From Serratia symbiotica str. 'Cinara cedri' (GTDB lineage: Bacteria > Pseudomonadota > Gammaproteobacteria > Enterobacterales > Enterobacteriaceae): DNA of 64,000 nucleotides. Positions 21,670 through 34,685 of this stretch are shown here, in pieces; within the stretch, counting starts at the first letter, position 1, and every line of letters begins with the position of its first letter. The translations under genes were made by a program, and so were the position numbers. Under the pieces are notes generated by a model that saw nothing but the letters and a program-made list of their open reading frames with translations, was not told the origin of the DNA and did no database searches. The stretch is taken from contig CP002295.1 of the NCBI GenBank assembly GCA_000238975.1, forward strand, positions 310,001 to 374,000, read 5' to 3'.

Positions 21670-22647
21670 ATGGTTCAACAAGTACAAATAACTTTAACGG
21701 TGCGAACATCTCAACTTGGAAAACGCTTAGATCAAGCTGTAGCCGAATTAATGCCTGATTATTCACGATCTTGCATTAAGGAATGGATTGTAGGTAACAA
21801 GGTGCAGGTTAATGGTAAAGTGGTAAATAAGACGAAAACAAAAGTTTTAGGCGGAGATATAGTTACTCTTGCAATATATATAGAAGATACCTACTGTTGG
21901 GAACCACAGGATATTGCTTTGAATATTATTTATGAGGATAATGATATTCTGGTGCTAAATAAGCCGCGTAACCTAGTTGTGCATCCTGGTGCTGGTAAGC
22001 CAAATGGTACCGTGATTAATGCATTGCTGCATTATTATCCGGAAATTGCTGATATACCTCGTGCTGGTATTGTACATCGATTAGATAAAGATACTACAGG
22101 TCTAATGGTGGTAGCTAAAACTATAAGGGCGCAAATTCAACTAGTAGAAGCGCTACGGGTACATGATATTATTCGAGAATATGAAGCAGTAGTAATAGGT
22201 ACTATGATTGCTGGTGGTACTGTGAATGAGCCTATTACACGCCATAATACTAAACGTACGTATATGGCAGTTCGTGCGATAGGTAAATCAGCAGTTACTC
22301 ATTATCGCATCATGGAGCATTTTCGTATGCATACTCGTCTACGGCTGCGTTTAGAAACTGGTCGTACTCACCAGATTCGCGTGCATATGTCACACATTAA
22401 TCACCCATTAGTAGGGGATCCACTTTATGGGAGTCGCTCATTTTCACTGAAAGGTTTATCAGAAGTTTGTCTTAGTACACTAAGTGGGTTTAATCGCCAA
22501 GCATTGCATGCTATTAAGCTGCGCTTGTGCCACCCAATTAGTCATATTCAAATGGAGTGGCATGCACCATTACCACAGGATATGTTAGATCTAATAACTA
22601 TATTAAAAGCTGATACTAAAGCATTTAAGAATAAAATAGATTATTAA
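21670..22647 (+). CDS. rluD: 23S rRNA pseudouridine synthase D
   Basis: Makes pseudouridines 1911, 1915 and 1917 in helix 69 of 23S rRNA. The 325-aa product is colinear with E. coli RluD (326). An S4-like RNA-binding domain occupies about residues 18-75 (RLDQAVAELMPDYSRSCIKEWI). The RluA-type catalytic core has the HRLDKDTTGLMVVAK motif with the catalytic Asp near 139, and ETGRTHQIRVHMSHINHPLVGDPLYGSR further on. The ATG agrees with the family start. yfiH, which follows it in E. coli, is gone. Its kept state shows that a 23S rRNA gene must exist outside this window. Confidence 0.97.
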   Translation: MVQQVQITLTVRTSQLGKRLDQAVAELMPDYSRSCIKEWIVGNKVQVNGKVVNKTKTKVLGGDIVTLAIYIEDTYCWEPQDIALNIIYEDNDILVLNKPRNLVVHPGAGKPNGTVINALLHYYPEIADIPRAGIVHRLDKDTTGLMVVAKTIRAQIQLVEALRVHDIIREYEAVVIGTMIAGGTVNEPITRHNTKRTYMAVRAIGKSAVTHYRIMEHFRMHTRLRLRLETGRTHQIRVHMSHINHPLVGDPLYGSRSFSLKGLSEVCLSTLSGFNRQALHAIKLRLCHPISHIQMEWHAPLPQDMLDLITILKADTKAFKNKIDY

Positions 22648-24036
22648 TAGTTTATTCATTTTTTCTTTTTATATTTTGCTAGGTTGTATCTAAGTTTAAT
22701 GATATATTGTTATTAAGTATCCTATTAATTTTTTAGTTAAATTATTTATTATTTTATAAATTAATAATGGGCATCTAGTTTAGCAGTTTAGCAGTTTAGC
22801 ATATGATGATTCATCATAGGTGAGTTAGTAATGAATTTATTAAATAGTGTGATTACTATAATACCAAAAGGTGTACTTGCTGCTATTTTTGGATAATATA
22901 ATAATGTTCAAGTAATTAAAATACATTACTATAATTAGTAATTTTTTACTAAAAGATGATATTTTAGGTCAATAATTATTTCCTATGATTATGATATAGT
23001 GTACTAACAATTTTATTATTTACCCGGAAATATTAATTACATCATATAAGATAGTATCAATAAAGAAATATTTGAATAATATATAGTACGTTGTTATTAC
23101 ATTATGTCTGAAGTTATTAGTTTTCATTATTTTACTAATCCTATTATTTAGCTTAATGCTCTTAATTGAGGCACATTACTAAAATAATTTATATCATTAC
23201 AATGATTACTATACTGTTGTATGAAATTTATTTTGTAGCCTAAGAGTTAGTGTACTAAAAACGTACATTCTTTGCATAGTGTATCATTGAACTGATAGTA
23301 ATTTTACATATCAATAAAGGCAGTAAACGTTATCTCAATCTTTGTATATTAAATATTCCAGGATTATCGTCACTTAGTTAACTTATGACTGCATTAATAC
23401 TCTTGATGCTGATCTGTATTAACATATATTTTAATATGGGCTTATTTTATGGGTTATTGAGTATAATATTATTTTTATTGGTATATGGACATTATAATAT
23501 TGTGAATACCTTAGTAGTAATTATTAGTGATGTTATTATATTTATATCTAATTTATTTTATGGTTAATATTACATAATACTATTATATACAAGTATTTTA
23601 GTGAATTAAATCTTATTTAAAATAAGATTTGAAGTATTGTAAGTTAAGTAAAAGAATAACTGAATGCTATTCATATTATTTGCTTGATCATTTATATATG
23701 AATATTTTTATTAAATTATAATCTCTTAATTTATTAAAATATTAACCCATGAATTTTTAGCGCTATTCTATTAAAGATATTTTATTAAGTATGTTTTGTA
23801 TATAAAAGATTATTAGGGGCATATATAAATTATATTTATTCTCGTTTTTTGAAAATATTTTCGTTAAGAAAAAATAATAGAGCTTAATTAGTAATCTGAG
23901 TAGTTTTTGAGCTAGACGAAGTAGTACTACTCCAAAATAAAATAGCATCCCTTACTAGAGGGGGTAGAATATAGAAGAGCTAGGTTTTTGAAACTATAAA
24001 TACTTTGCAAACTATGCCACCTAAAATTAATTTATA

Positions 24037-24084
24037 TTATATATGCTTAATGTGTATTTTTTATATATGCTTAATGTGTATTTT
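24037..24084. repeat. 24-bp exact tandem duplication
   Basis: Two adjacent identical 24-bp copies (24037-24060, 24061-24084), core TATGCTTAATGTG. Confidence 0.9.
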
Positions 24085-24969
24085 GGGGTCATCATAGTCT
24101 AATATAGGTGTATAATTTAAGTATACTCAGGATGGTGTGTAATTTAAGCATACCTAGGAGAGTTCACTGTATATAGATATTACTAAAGTATTGTAGCTAT
24201 GGAAGTATTGTGGTTATGATTGTATTTATTGACATTTGTCAGTGCCGTTGCTAGTACGTATTATATGTATATCTGGGTGTTTATGGCCTAGATATGTTGT
24301 AGTTAATATTTTATGCTTATCATTTAGGCTATCTAATGTGCTCTTTAATCTGTCATTAGGCTTATCATATTTTATTGAGTATTTGTATATTATAAGGTAT
24401 AATACAGATATTTATTATCACTGTGTGTTACTAGCTATTTAAAGTTCTCTGGTAGAATTTATTTTAAAATGTATCAAGCACATTAAGTAGCATATATAAA
24501 ATTTTTAATTTTTGTATGATATAACAAAAAGATTCTATTGAGTTATTTAATAAATTTTGCAATTTGCTCATGTAAAGATAAGCTATTAGTGATGTAGTTA
24601 TGTAGTTATATGAACATGAAGATAACCGCATAACTTACAGTTATGCATGTTAAAGGATACTTGTGAATTTGTGAATTAATATAGCACTTAATTAAGTGAT
24701 TAGATGTTTTATTAAAAGTTAAGTATTTATAGAATTTAGTGTGTATCTATAGAAAAAAGTAGATTAGCAGTGGTTCTACTTTGATTTATTCTATATAGAA
24801 AGGTAACTTATGATATTAAGCGTTGATATTAAGCGTATAGTATGTCTAATCTGTAATACCTGTAATAATTGTCCTGATAGTCATTAAGGGAGTTATTATT
24901 AAAGTATAATAGGTACTGATTTTTATGTTATATTAAAGAAATATCCTCTCTTTAATATGATTTTTCTTC

Positions 24970-25000
24970 AATATTATATTTAGTAGCTAAATATAATATT
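24970..25000. other. 14-bp inverted repeat, AT-rich
   Basis: AATATTATATTTAG at 24970-24983 pairs perfectly with 24987-25000 around a 3-nt loop. No gene is adjacent and no function is evident. Confidence 0.4.
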
Positions 25001-25092
25001 GCATGTTATTGTTAGTTATTATTATTTTTAAGTTGAAAGCTAGTTGATAGTGCAGTGTGAGGATTTTAGTTCAGCTTATAAGTAGTTTTATA

Positions 25093-25107
25093 ACCATCCC
25101 GGATGGT
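25093..25107. terminator. GC-rich mini-hairpin, possible relic terminator
   Basis: ACCATCC facing GGATGGT across one base, then GCTTCTTTT on the plus strand. It resembles a decayed Rho-independent terminator. No gene is left upstream. Confidence 0.3.
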
Positions 25108-26068
25108 GCTTCTTTTATTCATATTATTAAATACTTCTATTTTACTTAACGGTGTGTAGTTTTTCCTAGTGCATTGATAATGAACTAAATTTATTTTATT
25201 CTTACTCAGTTTATCTGCTGTAAAATATTCTTATTATAATTTAGACTATAATGTTTAATATAGTAAATTAACTATACATTGTAATATTTAATTTTATTAG
25301 TGATTTTACTCAAGTTTAGGTATTCTTGTTGTATATATCATATTAGATGCATAGTATATTACTGATAAGTTAGTTGGGTAACTAGACTATATTAAAAAAG
25401 ATGATGTCAGGAGTTTATTTTTAATCTCATCATATATTTTTGGTCTGTTTTTTAGTTATTGTATTTTATGTTCTTATTTAATTAGTATTCTTAGTGCTGA
25501 AAACTTCTACCTTATAGGAATTAATTGCGTCAAGTATATTATGCTCAAGGCTATAGTTTAACACCTCTCAAGTTTTTTAAAGTATTAACATTTTAAGTCG
25601 AGTTTTCGTGTCTTGGTTTATATATGGTGCGATATTGTATTTTAGTATTTATTTCTACTTATGTAATAATGTACATTATTCGTGAGAATGAATAAAGTAT
25701 AGTTACTTGCATGCAATATTCCTTATGAGACTAAAGTACCTAGTCGCTTTGATTACCCGCGATATGTGTAAATAATATTAATTTAGAGATTTTTAGTTTG
25801 GTTACTTTAAGAGATCTTTTGTGTATGCATTCTATTCCACTCAGGATTTACAACTGGTATTATTTAGTACGGTTATTACGGTATAGAAGCTCTCTTAAAG
25901 ATTTTATGATTTCTATTGCTATAAGTTGTATGTTAAAATTTGTAGAATTGTGATAATATAGGCTAGTTTTTCTATATTTAGAATTTTTTCTTTACTATCA
26001 ACCTTTGCTGAGCAAATATATAAAATATTATAAATTTAGCATAAAGAATATTTATTATTTATTAATAT

Positions 26069-26106
26069 AGTAATATTATATACGTCCAGTAATATTATAT
26101 ACGTCC
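26069..26106. repeat. 19-bp exact tandem duplication
   Basis: Two adjacent identical copies of AGTAATATTATATACGTCC (26069-26087, 26088-26106). Confidence 0.9.
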
Positions 26107-26127
26107 TTAATATATGATTAATCAATA

Positions 26128-26147
26128 TCCGATATTTAAATATCGGA
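26128..26147. other. 20-bp perfect palindrome
   Basis: TCCGATATTTAAATATCGGA is its own reverse complement, with no loop. It could be a dimer-binding operator relic or chance; it lies 21 bases after a tandem duplication and about 590 bases before clpB. Confidence 0.35.
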
Positions 26148-26735
26148 ACGGTAGTTAATTGCCTTAACATTTAGCAAGAGAGTGTAGGGTAGTCATTTGA
26201 TATATTATTGTATAATCTAAGAGATAGTATTTCTTGCAATAGGTGGGGATAGATATAATATTATTGATTTAAGTCCGTATGATCAATGATCAGTATATCC
26301 TTACTTGGTGCTTGCTATCATTTATAACTTGCTTCATTTGATCACATATCCTAGCAAATATGTGTATAGCTTAGGTTGTTTATATATAATCTATAGTATA
26401 TCGTAGTCTAAATTTTACTAAATGAGTTTAATTGTTAAATAGTGCATTACATAGATTATCTTTAGGGTGGAAATGGCAGGTATACGTTGCGTATTATGTT
26501 GTTATATAAATTATAACATGGTAATTATAACATGGTTTATAAAAGGTATGTTATATGATATTATATTTGCGCTTGAATTAATTATTAGTACTAGTTTTGT
26601 TTATAATTTATGATTGATAATATCTAATTATAATTAGATCGCAGAAATATTATTTAGTTTAAATAATTTTGAAAATTTGAGGGGTAATTTAATCTGAACT
26701 CTCAATAGCAAGTAAGAAGTACTTTGGAGATTTCT

Positions 26736-29312
26736 ATGCGTCTGGATCGTCTTACTAATAAATTCCAACTTGCTCTTGCCGATGCTCAATCTTTAGCTCT
26801 TGGGCATGATCATCAGTTTATTGAGCCATTACATTTAATGAGCGCTCTACTTTATCAGGAAGGGGGTACAATACGTCCATTGTTAACTTCTGCTTGTGTT
26901 AATGTTAGGCGTTTATGCGTAGAAATTGAGCAAACATTATCACGTTTACCTCAGGTCGAGGGTATCGGTGGTGATGTTCGCCCTTCTAATGAATTAGTGC
27001 GCGTTCTAAATCTATGTGATAAACTTGCTCAAAAGCGAACAGATAAATTAATTTCTCCTGAACTATTTATTGTTGCGGTACTTGAGGATCGTGGGAATTT
27101 AACTGATTTATTAAAAACAGCTGGAGTAACAGTAGATAAAATTAATAAAGCAATTGTGAAAACTAGGGATCATATTAGCGCTCCTGATCAAGATTTTACA
27201 GATCAGCAGCAGATATTAAAAAAATATACTATTGACCTCACTGAACTTGCGGAGCAAGGTAAACTTGATCCTGTGATTGGTCGTGATGAAGAAATACGCC
27301 GCACGATTCAAGTGTTGCAACGTCGTAGTAAGAATAATCCAGTACTACTTGGTGAGCCAGGTGTTGGTAAAACTGCTATTGTTGAAGGTATGGCTCAGCG
27401 CATTGTTAATGGAGAAGTACCGGAAGGAATAAAACATAAGCGCGTGCTCTTACTTGATATGACCTCATTAATTGCTGGCGCTAAGTATCGTGGCGATTTT
27501 GAAGAAAGACTTAAAGCAGTATTGAATAATTTATCTAAACAGGAAGGTAATGTAATTCTATTTATTGATGAATTACATATTATGGTTGGTGCAGGAAAAT
27601 CTGATGGCGCGATGGATGCAGGTAATATGTTAAAACCAGCTTTGGCGCGTGGCGAGCTTCATTGTGTTGGTGCTACTACATTAGATGAGTATCGACAATA
27701 TATAGAGAAAGACGCAGCGCTTGAGCGGCGTTTTCAAAAGGTCTATATTTCAGAACCGTCTATTGAAGATACCATTGCTATTTTACGTGGTTTGAAAGAG
27801 CGTTATGAGCTACATCATCATGTTCAGATTACCGATCTTTCGATTGTGGCTGCTGCAACATTGTCTCACCGTTATATTTCTGACCGTCAACTACCAGATA
27901 AGGCGATTGATTTAATTGATGAAGCGGCTTCTAGTATTCGTATGCAGATAGATTCTAAGCCAGAGCCTCTTGATCGCTTAGAGCGTCGTATTATTCAGCT
28001 AAAATTAGAGCAGCAAGCTTTAAATAAAGAGTCTGATGCTTCTAGCAAAAAATGTTTAGATATACTTAATAATGAACTAGAGCAAAAAGAACGTGAATAT
28101 TCTGAGCTGGAGGAGGAATGGAAATCTGAGAAAGCTTCTCTGTCCGGTGCTCAGAATATTAAAGCCGCGCTAGAACAAGCTAAAATTAACTTGGAGCAGG
28201 CTCGTCGTGTTAGTGACTTGGGGAAAATGTCTGAATTGCAGTATGGTACGCTGCCTGCGTTAGAAAAACAGCTTGCTATTATGACTCAGTCTTCAGGTAA
28301 CACTATGAAGTTACTACGTAATCGTGTAACTGATATAGAAGTTGCTGAGATATTGGCACGTTCCACCGGTATTCCTGTTGCTAGAATATTGGAAGGTGAA
28401 CGGGATAAACTATTACGTCTAGAGCAGGCTTTACATTCACGGGTGATCGGCCAGAATGAGGCAGTTAGTGCGATTTCTAACGCTATTCGCCGTAATCGTG
28501 TTGGATTGTCTGATCCTAATCGTCCAATTGGTTCATTTTTGTTCCTTGGTTCAACCGGAATAGGCAAGACTGAGCTTTGTAAAGCTCTAGCTTCATTCTT
28601 GTTTGAGTGCGATAGGGCAATGGTGCGTATTGATATGTCAGAGTTTATGGAGAAACATTCTGTATCTCGGTTAATAGGAGCACCTCCTGGTTATGTAGGT
28701 TACGAAGAGGGAGGCTATTTGACTGAAGTCGTACGGCGTAGACCTTATTCAGTCATTCTACTGGATGAGATTGAGAAGGCACATAAGGATGTATTTAATA
28801 TTCTTTTGCAAGTATTAGATGATGCACGTTTAACTGATGGCCAGGGTCGTACTGTTGACTTCCGTAATACTGTAGTAATTATGACTTCCAACTTAGGTTC
28901 TAATTTGTTCCAGGAGCATTATAAACAAATAGGGCACGAGCATATACAGGATTCTGTAATGGAAATGTTGAGTCACCACTTTCGCCCAGAATTTATTAAC
29001 CGTATAGATGAAGTTGTCTTGTTTCATCCACTTAGCCAAAAGCACATTTTTGATATAGCTAAGATTCAACTTGCATGTCTCTATAAACGTTTGGAGGAGC
29101 GTGGTTATAAGGTTGTTATTACCACACCGGCTTTAGAGTGGTTAGTTAAAATAGGTTTTAGTTCTATGTATGGTGCGCGCCCATTAAAGCGTACTATTCA
29201 ACAAAATATTGAAAATTTACTTGCGCAAAAAATTCTTTCTGGAGTTTTAGTTCCTGGCAAATTAGTAACGTTAGATATTGAAAATGAACATATTATTGCT
29301 CGTCAATCATAG
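26736..29312 (+). CDS. clpB: ATP-dependent disaggregase ClpB
   Basis: Hexameric AAA+ chaperone that pulls proteins out of aggregates together with DnaK. The 858-aa product is full length (E. coli 857). It has an N-terminal Clp_N domain (1-145), NBD1 with Walker A GEPGVGKT (near 206) and Walker B LFIDE, the coiled-coil middle domain (about 410-520, [18 protein letters not shown]), and NBD2 with Walker A GSTGIGKT (near 605) and Walker [15 protein letters not shown] matches the family, so the ATG at 26736 is the start; GGAG lies 6 bases before it. One oddity: the conserved ARWTGIPV segment reads ARSTGIPV. No sigma-32 promoter is visible. Confidence 0.97.
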   Translation: MRLDRLTNKFQLALADAQSLALGHDHQFIEPLHLMSALLYQEGGTIRPLLTSACVNVRRLCVEIEQTLSRLPQVEGIGGDVRPSNELVRVLNLCDKLAQKRTDKLISPELFIVAVLEDRGNLTDLLKTAGVTVDKINKAIVKTRDHISAPDQDFTDQQQILKKYTIDLTELAEQGKLDPVIGRDEEIRRTIQVLQRRSKNNPVLLGEPGVGKTAIVEGMAQRIVNGEVPEGIKHKRVLLLDMTSLIAGAKYRGDFEERLKAVLNNLSKQEGNVILFIDELHIMVGAGKSDGAMDAGNMLKPALARGELHCVGATTLDEYRQYIEKDAALERRFQKVYISEPSIEDTIAILRGLKERYELHHHVQITDLSIVAAATLSHRYISDRQLPDKAIDLIDEAASSIRMQIDSKPEPLDRLERRIIQLKLEQQALNKESDASSKKCLDILNNELEQKEREYSELEEEWKSEKASLSGAQNIKAALEQAKINLEQARRVSDLGKMSELQYGTLPALEKQLAIMTQSSGNTMKLLRNRVTDIEVAEILARSTGIPVARILEGERDKLLRLEQALHSRVIGQNEAVSAISNAIRRNRVGLSDPNRPIGSFLFLGSTGIGKTELCKALASFLFECDRAMVRIDMSEFMEKHSVSRLIGAPPGYVGYEEGGYLTEVVRRRPYSVILLDEIEKAHKDVFNILLQVLDDARLTDGQGRTVDFRNTVVIMTSNLGSNLFQEHYKQIGHEHIQDSVMEMLSHHFRPEFINRIDEVVLFHPLSQKHIFDIAKIQLACLYKRLEERGYKVVITTPALEWLVKIGFSSMYGARPLKRTIQQNIENLLAQKILSGVLVPGKLVTLDIENEHIIARQS

Positions 29313-29757
29313 CGAATAACTTTAATTAAGATCAAATCTAATAAATATTATTTATTGTATTTTATATATTTTAGTGATGATTTAAGTAGTGTTTTTTCAT
29401 GTAGGTGTTGTAGTTTTTTAGAAATGCTCTATAATACGTATAGAGTTACTTTGATATTGTGTTAAAAAGTGTTGTAATCAGGGATAATTTTATAAAAGAT
29501 AGAAAATTATAAATAATAGCTTGACTCTTTATTAAAAAAAGAGTACTATGTTAAAATAAAATTTAGTGGTTACTATGTAATTGTTTTATTGTTCTTTAAA
29601 AATTTATTAGACAATCTGTGTGGGCACTCCATGAGATCATATCTCGTTTTTTAAAATGAACGAAAACATTAAGTCTTAAAGAGTGACTAATTTTAAAGTA
29701 ATATTCATTTAGTAAATCTTTGAGCATCACTTCATAAGTTGAAGTATATCAAGCTTT
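29313..29757 (+). promoter_or_regulatory. rRNA operon promoter and leader
   Basis: A good sigma-70 promoter: -35 TTGACT (29521-29526), a 17-bp spacer and -10 TACTAT (29544-29549), with AT-rich DNA upstream that could act as an UP element. TTGACT is also the -35 of E. coli rrn P2. A boxA antitermination element follows (TGTTCTTTAAAA, 29590-29601), and then ACAATCTGTGTG (29611-29622), the left half of the RNase III stem that frees pre-16S. No second promoter is convincing. Confidence 0.75.
29611..29622 (+). promoter_or_regulatory. left arm of 16S RNase III processing stem
   Basis: ACAATCTGTGTG is the exact reverse complement of CACACAGATTGT at 31331-31342, beyond the 16S 3' end. The 12-bp stem encloses the 16S and is the RNase III site in enteric pre-rRNA. 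Both arms survive although the 23S is gone. Confidence 0.75.
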
Positions 29758-31300
<1,543 letters not shown>

Positions 31301-32509
31301 ATAAAAAGATATTGTATCGAATGGTGTGTTCACACAGATTGTTTAATAAAGTTATAAGCAAAAATATTGATAAGGGAGAAATTTTGTATTTTTTTTTGTT
31401 TACATATTTAAAACGCTTCTTTACAACTAAAGAAGATTCAGTTAGAATGAGTTAAATTAGTTATATTGTTTTTTAGAATACATTTCTAATGAGTTAGGGT
31501 AATCTGAAATTTTTAATATTATAGTTTTAATTTACTAAAAGTAGAAATTTAGGTCGAAATAGTAAGTTGTAATATTTTTTATTAAATGTTATTACTTGAA
31601 ATAGATTATATTTAAATTTTAATTTTATAGAGAATACTTGTGTTTTGTAAATTTAATCCTAAATAAATCAGGTAATTTAATAAAACTATACTTAGTAAAA
31701 ATATTAAATAATATTAGATTATTATATATAGTTAAAGTTAGTTAGTGTAAAAGATGAATTTTTTAAATCAAAATATCGCTGGGAATATTTTTTCTACATA
31801 TGAGTGAGTAGACGTACTATGAATTAGAAAATTAATTAATAGGTTTCTTTACTAGATTAAGTTTGAATTGAAGTCTTAGTTGAATATTACTGTAATTAGA
31901 TTAGCTTAGATTATCCAGCACTTTATTAGAAGATTATAATTAATATAAATAGAGTCAATCTCTTAGTAATGTGAAATTAAGTTTTTCTTTATATTTTTTG
32001 CTAAATAGTAAAAAACATTATAGATTTTTGCTGTAAATTGATGCTTAATATTAAAGCATAAATCTATATGATAAGTAATGTATGCTACATATGATAGTTA
32101 AATGTATATAGTTAACATTTTTATAAAATCTAAGATTTTCAATCTTATTGGCATTATTTTCTAGTACTGTTTTGTTTAATTGGGCGTAGTAAAGGTATTT
32201 ATTGTAGGTAGTTTAATTATATATTGACGTCTATAATCAGTAATGATATCTTAAATAAATTATAAGTTTATATTTTGTAGTAAATTTTAAAACATTATAA
32301 TTTCAGTGAAGTTCCTAATATTAAAAATAGATGTTAGTAAGTATAACTGTCATTATTCTTTTAATAAAGGTTGTTTGATAACTTAGAATTTCTTTTGATT
32401 AAGATACTTAATAAATCATAATATTATATAATTTATGTGATATATTTTCAGTTAATTTTTAAAAATTTAGTTATAATCAGGCAGTTAGTCTAGATTTTAA
32501 AATATATTT
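31301..32509. other. eroded spacer where tRNA and 23S rRNA should be
   Basis: Only 1209 bases separate 16S from 5S, against about 3.3 kb or more in an intact operon. The first 42 bases keep the right arm of the 16S RNase III stem (31331-31342). After that it is AT-rich with no tRNA-Glu, Ile or Ala, no universal 23S segment and no 23S-flanking stem. A small hairpin CTTCTTT/AAAGAAG lies at about 31417-31436. No promoter for the 5S is evident. Confidence 0.85.
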
Positions 32510-32629
32510 TGCTTGGCGGCTATAGTGCGATGGACCCACCTGATACCATGCCGAACTCAGTAGTGAAACGTCGTAAACGCCGATGGTAGTGTGGGGTATC
32601 CCCATGCGAGAGTAGGACACCGCCAGGCA
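32510..32629 (+). rRNA. rrf: 5S ribosomal RNA
   Basis: 120 nt, from TGCTTGGCGG to CCGCCAGGCA, which pair as helix I. Conserved stretches CCCACCTGA, CCATGCCGAACTCAG, GTGAAACG, CCGATGGTAGTGTGG and CCCATGCGAGAGTAGG are all present. It appears functional although the 23S normally before it is missing. It must be read through from the 16S promoter about 3 kb upstream or from an unseen promoter. Confidence 0.97.
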
Positions 32630-32683
32630 CCAAATAATAATTATCAGTATAATTAAAAAAAATATAAAAAGTAATATAGTTGA

Positions 32684-32713
32684 CTGCTCTAGCATCTAAA
32701 GATGCTAGAGCAG
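32684..32713. other. long hairpin between 5S rRNA and tRNA-Asp
   Basis: CTGCTCTAGCATCT (32684-32697) is the exact reverse complement of 32700-32713, with two A residues between: a 13-14 bp stem with a tight loop. No T-tract follows on either strand, and tRNA-Asp begins 10 bases later. It may be an rrn terminator that lost its T-tract, an RNase III/E processing stem, or a protein site. Confidence 0.6.
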
Positions 32714-32723
32714 AAATATTAAT

Positions 32724-32797
32724 GGAGCGGTAGTTCAGTTGGTTAGAATACCTGCCTGTCACGCAGGGGGTCGCGGGTTCGAGTCCCGTCCGTTCCG
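32724..32797 (+). tRNA. aspU: tRNA-Asp (anticodon GUC)
   Basis: Acceptor GGAGCGG/CCGTTCC with discriminator G; anticodon loop CTGTCAC on CCTGC.. stems; T arm GCGGGTTCGAGTCCCGT. Almost the same as E. coli tRNA-Asp, but the 3' CCA is not encoded (TAA follows), so the tail depends on CCA-adding enzyme. In E. coli tRNA-Asp follows 5S in rrnC and rrnH, not in rrnG, the operon next to clpB. The symbol is by analogy. Confidence 0.97.
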
Positions 32798-33562
32798 TAA
32801 TTTTATTATTCTTATGAACTGTATGAATGCATATTATTTATAATTTATATAATGCAAAAGTACAGTACTTTTGATATATATCATTATTATATGGAAGTTT
32901 AATAGATATAAATCTTTATTATCCTTTATTATATGAAGGATGGCAATTTTAATTAAGATGAAAATTATTATAATTTTAGTTTGTTGTTTTATCGCTTGAG
33001 TTAGTTGATGTTTATTATTAAGATCAAAAATTTTAACTGTAGTTAAATTAGAAGTTTTAGTATGTGATTATCATAAATTTAGATATGAATTTTGTTAAAT
33101 TTATAACATTTATTAATTGATTTTTTTAATAGTAAGTTTACTATTAATAATTTCTAACTTTCGTAATTTTATCTTATGCGCGAAAGTGAAATGATTTTCA
33201 TAACATAGTACAGTATTGCATATTAGAACTATTTTTAATTTTTTATTACTTAATTGTAGAAATATCACTCAATGTATTTTATGAAATATAGCAAAAAGAT
33301 TATTTTCCAGTAAGATATAATAAGTGTGCAATTTATTTGTAGCGTTAATCATAGTATAATTTCTTTTTTACCCTAAATAGGGTATTTTGAGTATATAATT
33401 TATCGTTAACTTATTAATATAATTCAATTTTATCTTAATATTATTTTAAATACTAATAGATTATAGTCCTGTTTCTTGCAACACTTTAGGTATATTTTTA
33501 AGTGTGACAGATAGAGAATTTTAAATCAATATTATTTAGTAGTATAATTCTCTAGTCTTAAT

Positions 33563-33612
33563 TTTAAGTTATATCTAATTCATACTATTTAAGTTATATT
33601 TAATTCATACTA
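33563..33612. repeat. 25-bp tandem duplication
   Basis: Copies at 33563-33587 and 33588-33612, adjacent, one mismatch (C/T). Confidence 0.85.
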
Positions 33613-33948
33613 TAAATCAAATTATAAATAAGATTATAAATTAAATAAATTATAAATCAAATAATCTACTAATTATCTTATCGAATATTATTCCTTTATA
33701 GCATTAGTTTCAGTACGTATAAATTCTATTACCAAGATTAATAGAATAATATAATAGACTCTATTTCTAATGAAGTGCTTTTAGTTATTCATCTAGAGTG
33801 CTAGATAATGTAAATATCCTTAGTTCTTAGTAATGTCATTATGTATATAATGAGCGCCTATAAATTAATGTAAAATTAAGAATTGGTTATAACTATATCT
33901 TTAGTAAAGTGCTTCTAGTATATATGAGTGATAAGTATAATATTAGCT

Positions 33949-34059
33949 ACATTATTACATTATTACATTATTACATTATTACATTATTACATTATTACAT
34001 TATTACATTATTACATTATTACATTATTACATTATTACATTATTACATTATTACATTAT
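33949..34059. repeat. 8-bp tandem repeat ACATTATT, about 14 copies
   Basis: 13.9 copies of ACATTATT without a single mismatch over 111 bases. It is the most regular element in the window. Perfect copies imply recent expansion by replication slippage. It lies about 630 bases upstream of tktA and codes for nothing. Confidence 0.97.
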
Positions 34060-34685
34060 ATGGCATATGGCTTTAGTATAGTCAGGTTATGAAGAGTGCT
34101 ATAGTATAATAGTGATAACCAGTATTTATAATGATTACGATGCCTTATAGTATTTATGGTATAAATTTTGACTCTTTTATGTATAGTTAGCCTATTAGTA
34201 GTTAGAGATTATAATCTTGTAGTTACTAAAGTAATTAGTATGTAATCGTAATTATTAATATAATATTGCTATAAATAATATTATATAGATATCTTTATTG
34301 TCGAATACTTATTATATGTTACGTGCCCTAAAATATTACTAATGATTTATGTATAACTGCTGTGATAATATAATCATACGTCTATTAAATTTTCATTTAT
34401 TAAAATAATAAATTATCAAGGTACTAAATTTTAGCTCTTTATACTTTATGCATTATTTTTATTAACATTAGACTTTGAATGGGGTTAATTGTAAACAAAG
34501 GTTGATATGTAATAAGATTAACTCATCACATTATGTGATATGATGTGTGATATGATATATATAGTTAAGAAAAAATATTCTAATTTTATTAATTAGTATA
34601 TTTATTATTAAGGACTGTCATTTTAATGTTGTATTTTGGAATATGAGATACCTAATTGCTTTGAAAATTCAACTAGGAGTAAAAT

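Larger units (their letters stand above)
22648..26735. other. eroded 4.1-kb region between rluD and clpB
   Basis: E. coli has only yfiH and under 1 kb here. I find no YfiH motifs. The region is longer than the ancestral gap, so something was inserted and then eroded. Open frames at 23385-23567, 23763-23948 and 24236-24442 are low-complexity and unsupported. Noted inside: duplications (24037-24084, 26069-26106), inverted repeats (24970-25000, 26128-26147) and a GC-rich mini-hairpin (25093-25107). Confidence 0.75.
32798..34685. other. eroded 1.9-kb region between tRNA-Asp and tktA
   Basis: This holds the join between two E. coli-collinear blocks (clpB side, and tktA side). No gene is seen. A 25-bp near-exact duplication (33563-33612) and a 14-copy 8-bp tandem repeat (33949-34059) lie here. 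No terminator for the rRNA operon follows tRNA-Asp. Confidence 0.75.

Noticed and set aside
23385-24442. Three open frames of 60-68 codons (23385-23567, 23763-23948 minus, 24236-24442)
   Set aside because: Hydrophobic low-complexity translations typical of AT-rich non-coding DNA, with overlapping repeats and no start signals.
31301-32509. Fragmented or hidden 23S rRNA
   Set aside because: None of the highly conserved 23S segments is visible and the space is too short.
33949-34059. CRISPR array
   Set aside because: The units are 8 bp, directly adjacent and without spacers; a simple tandem repeat.
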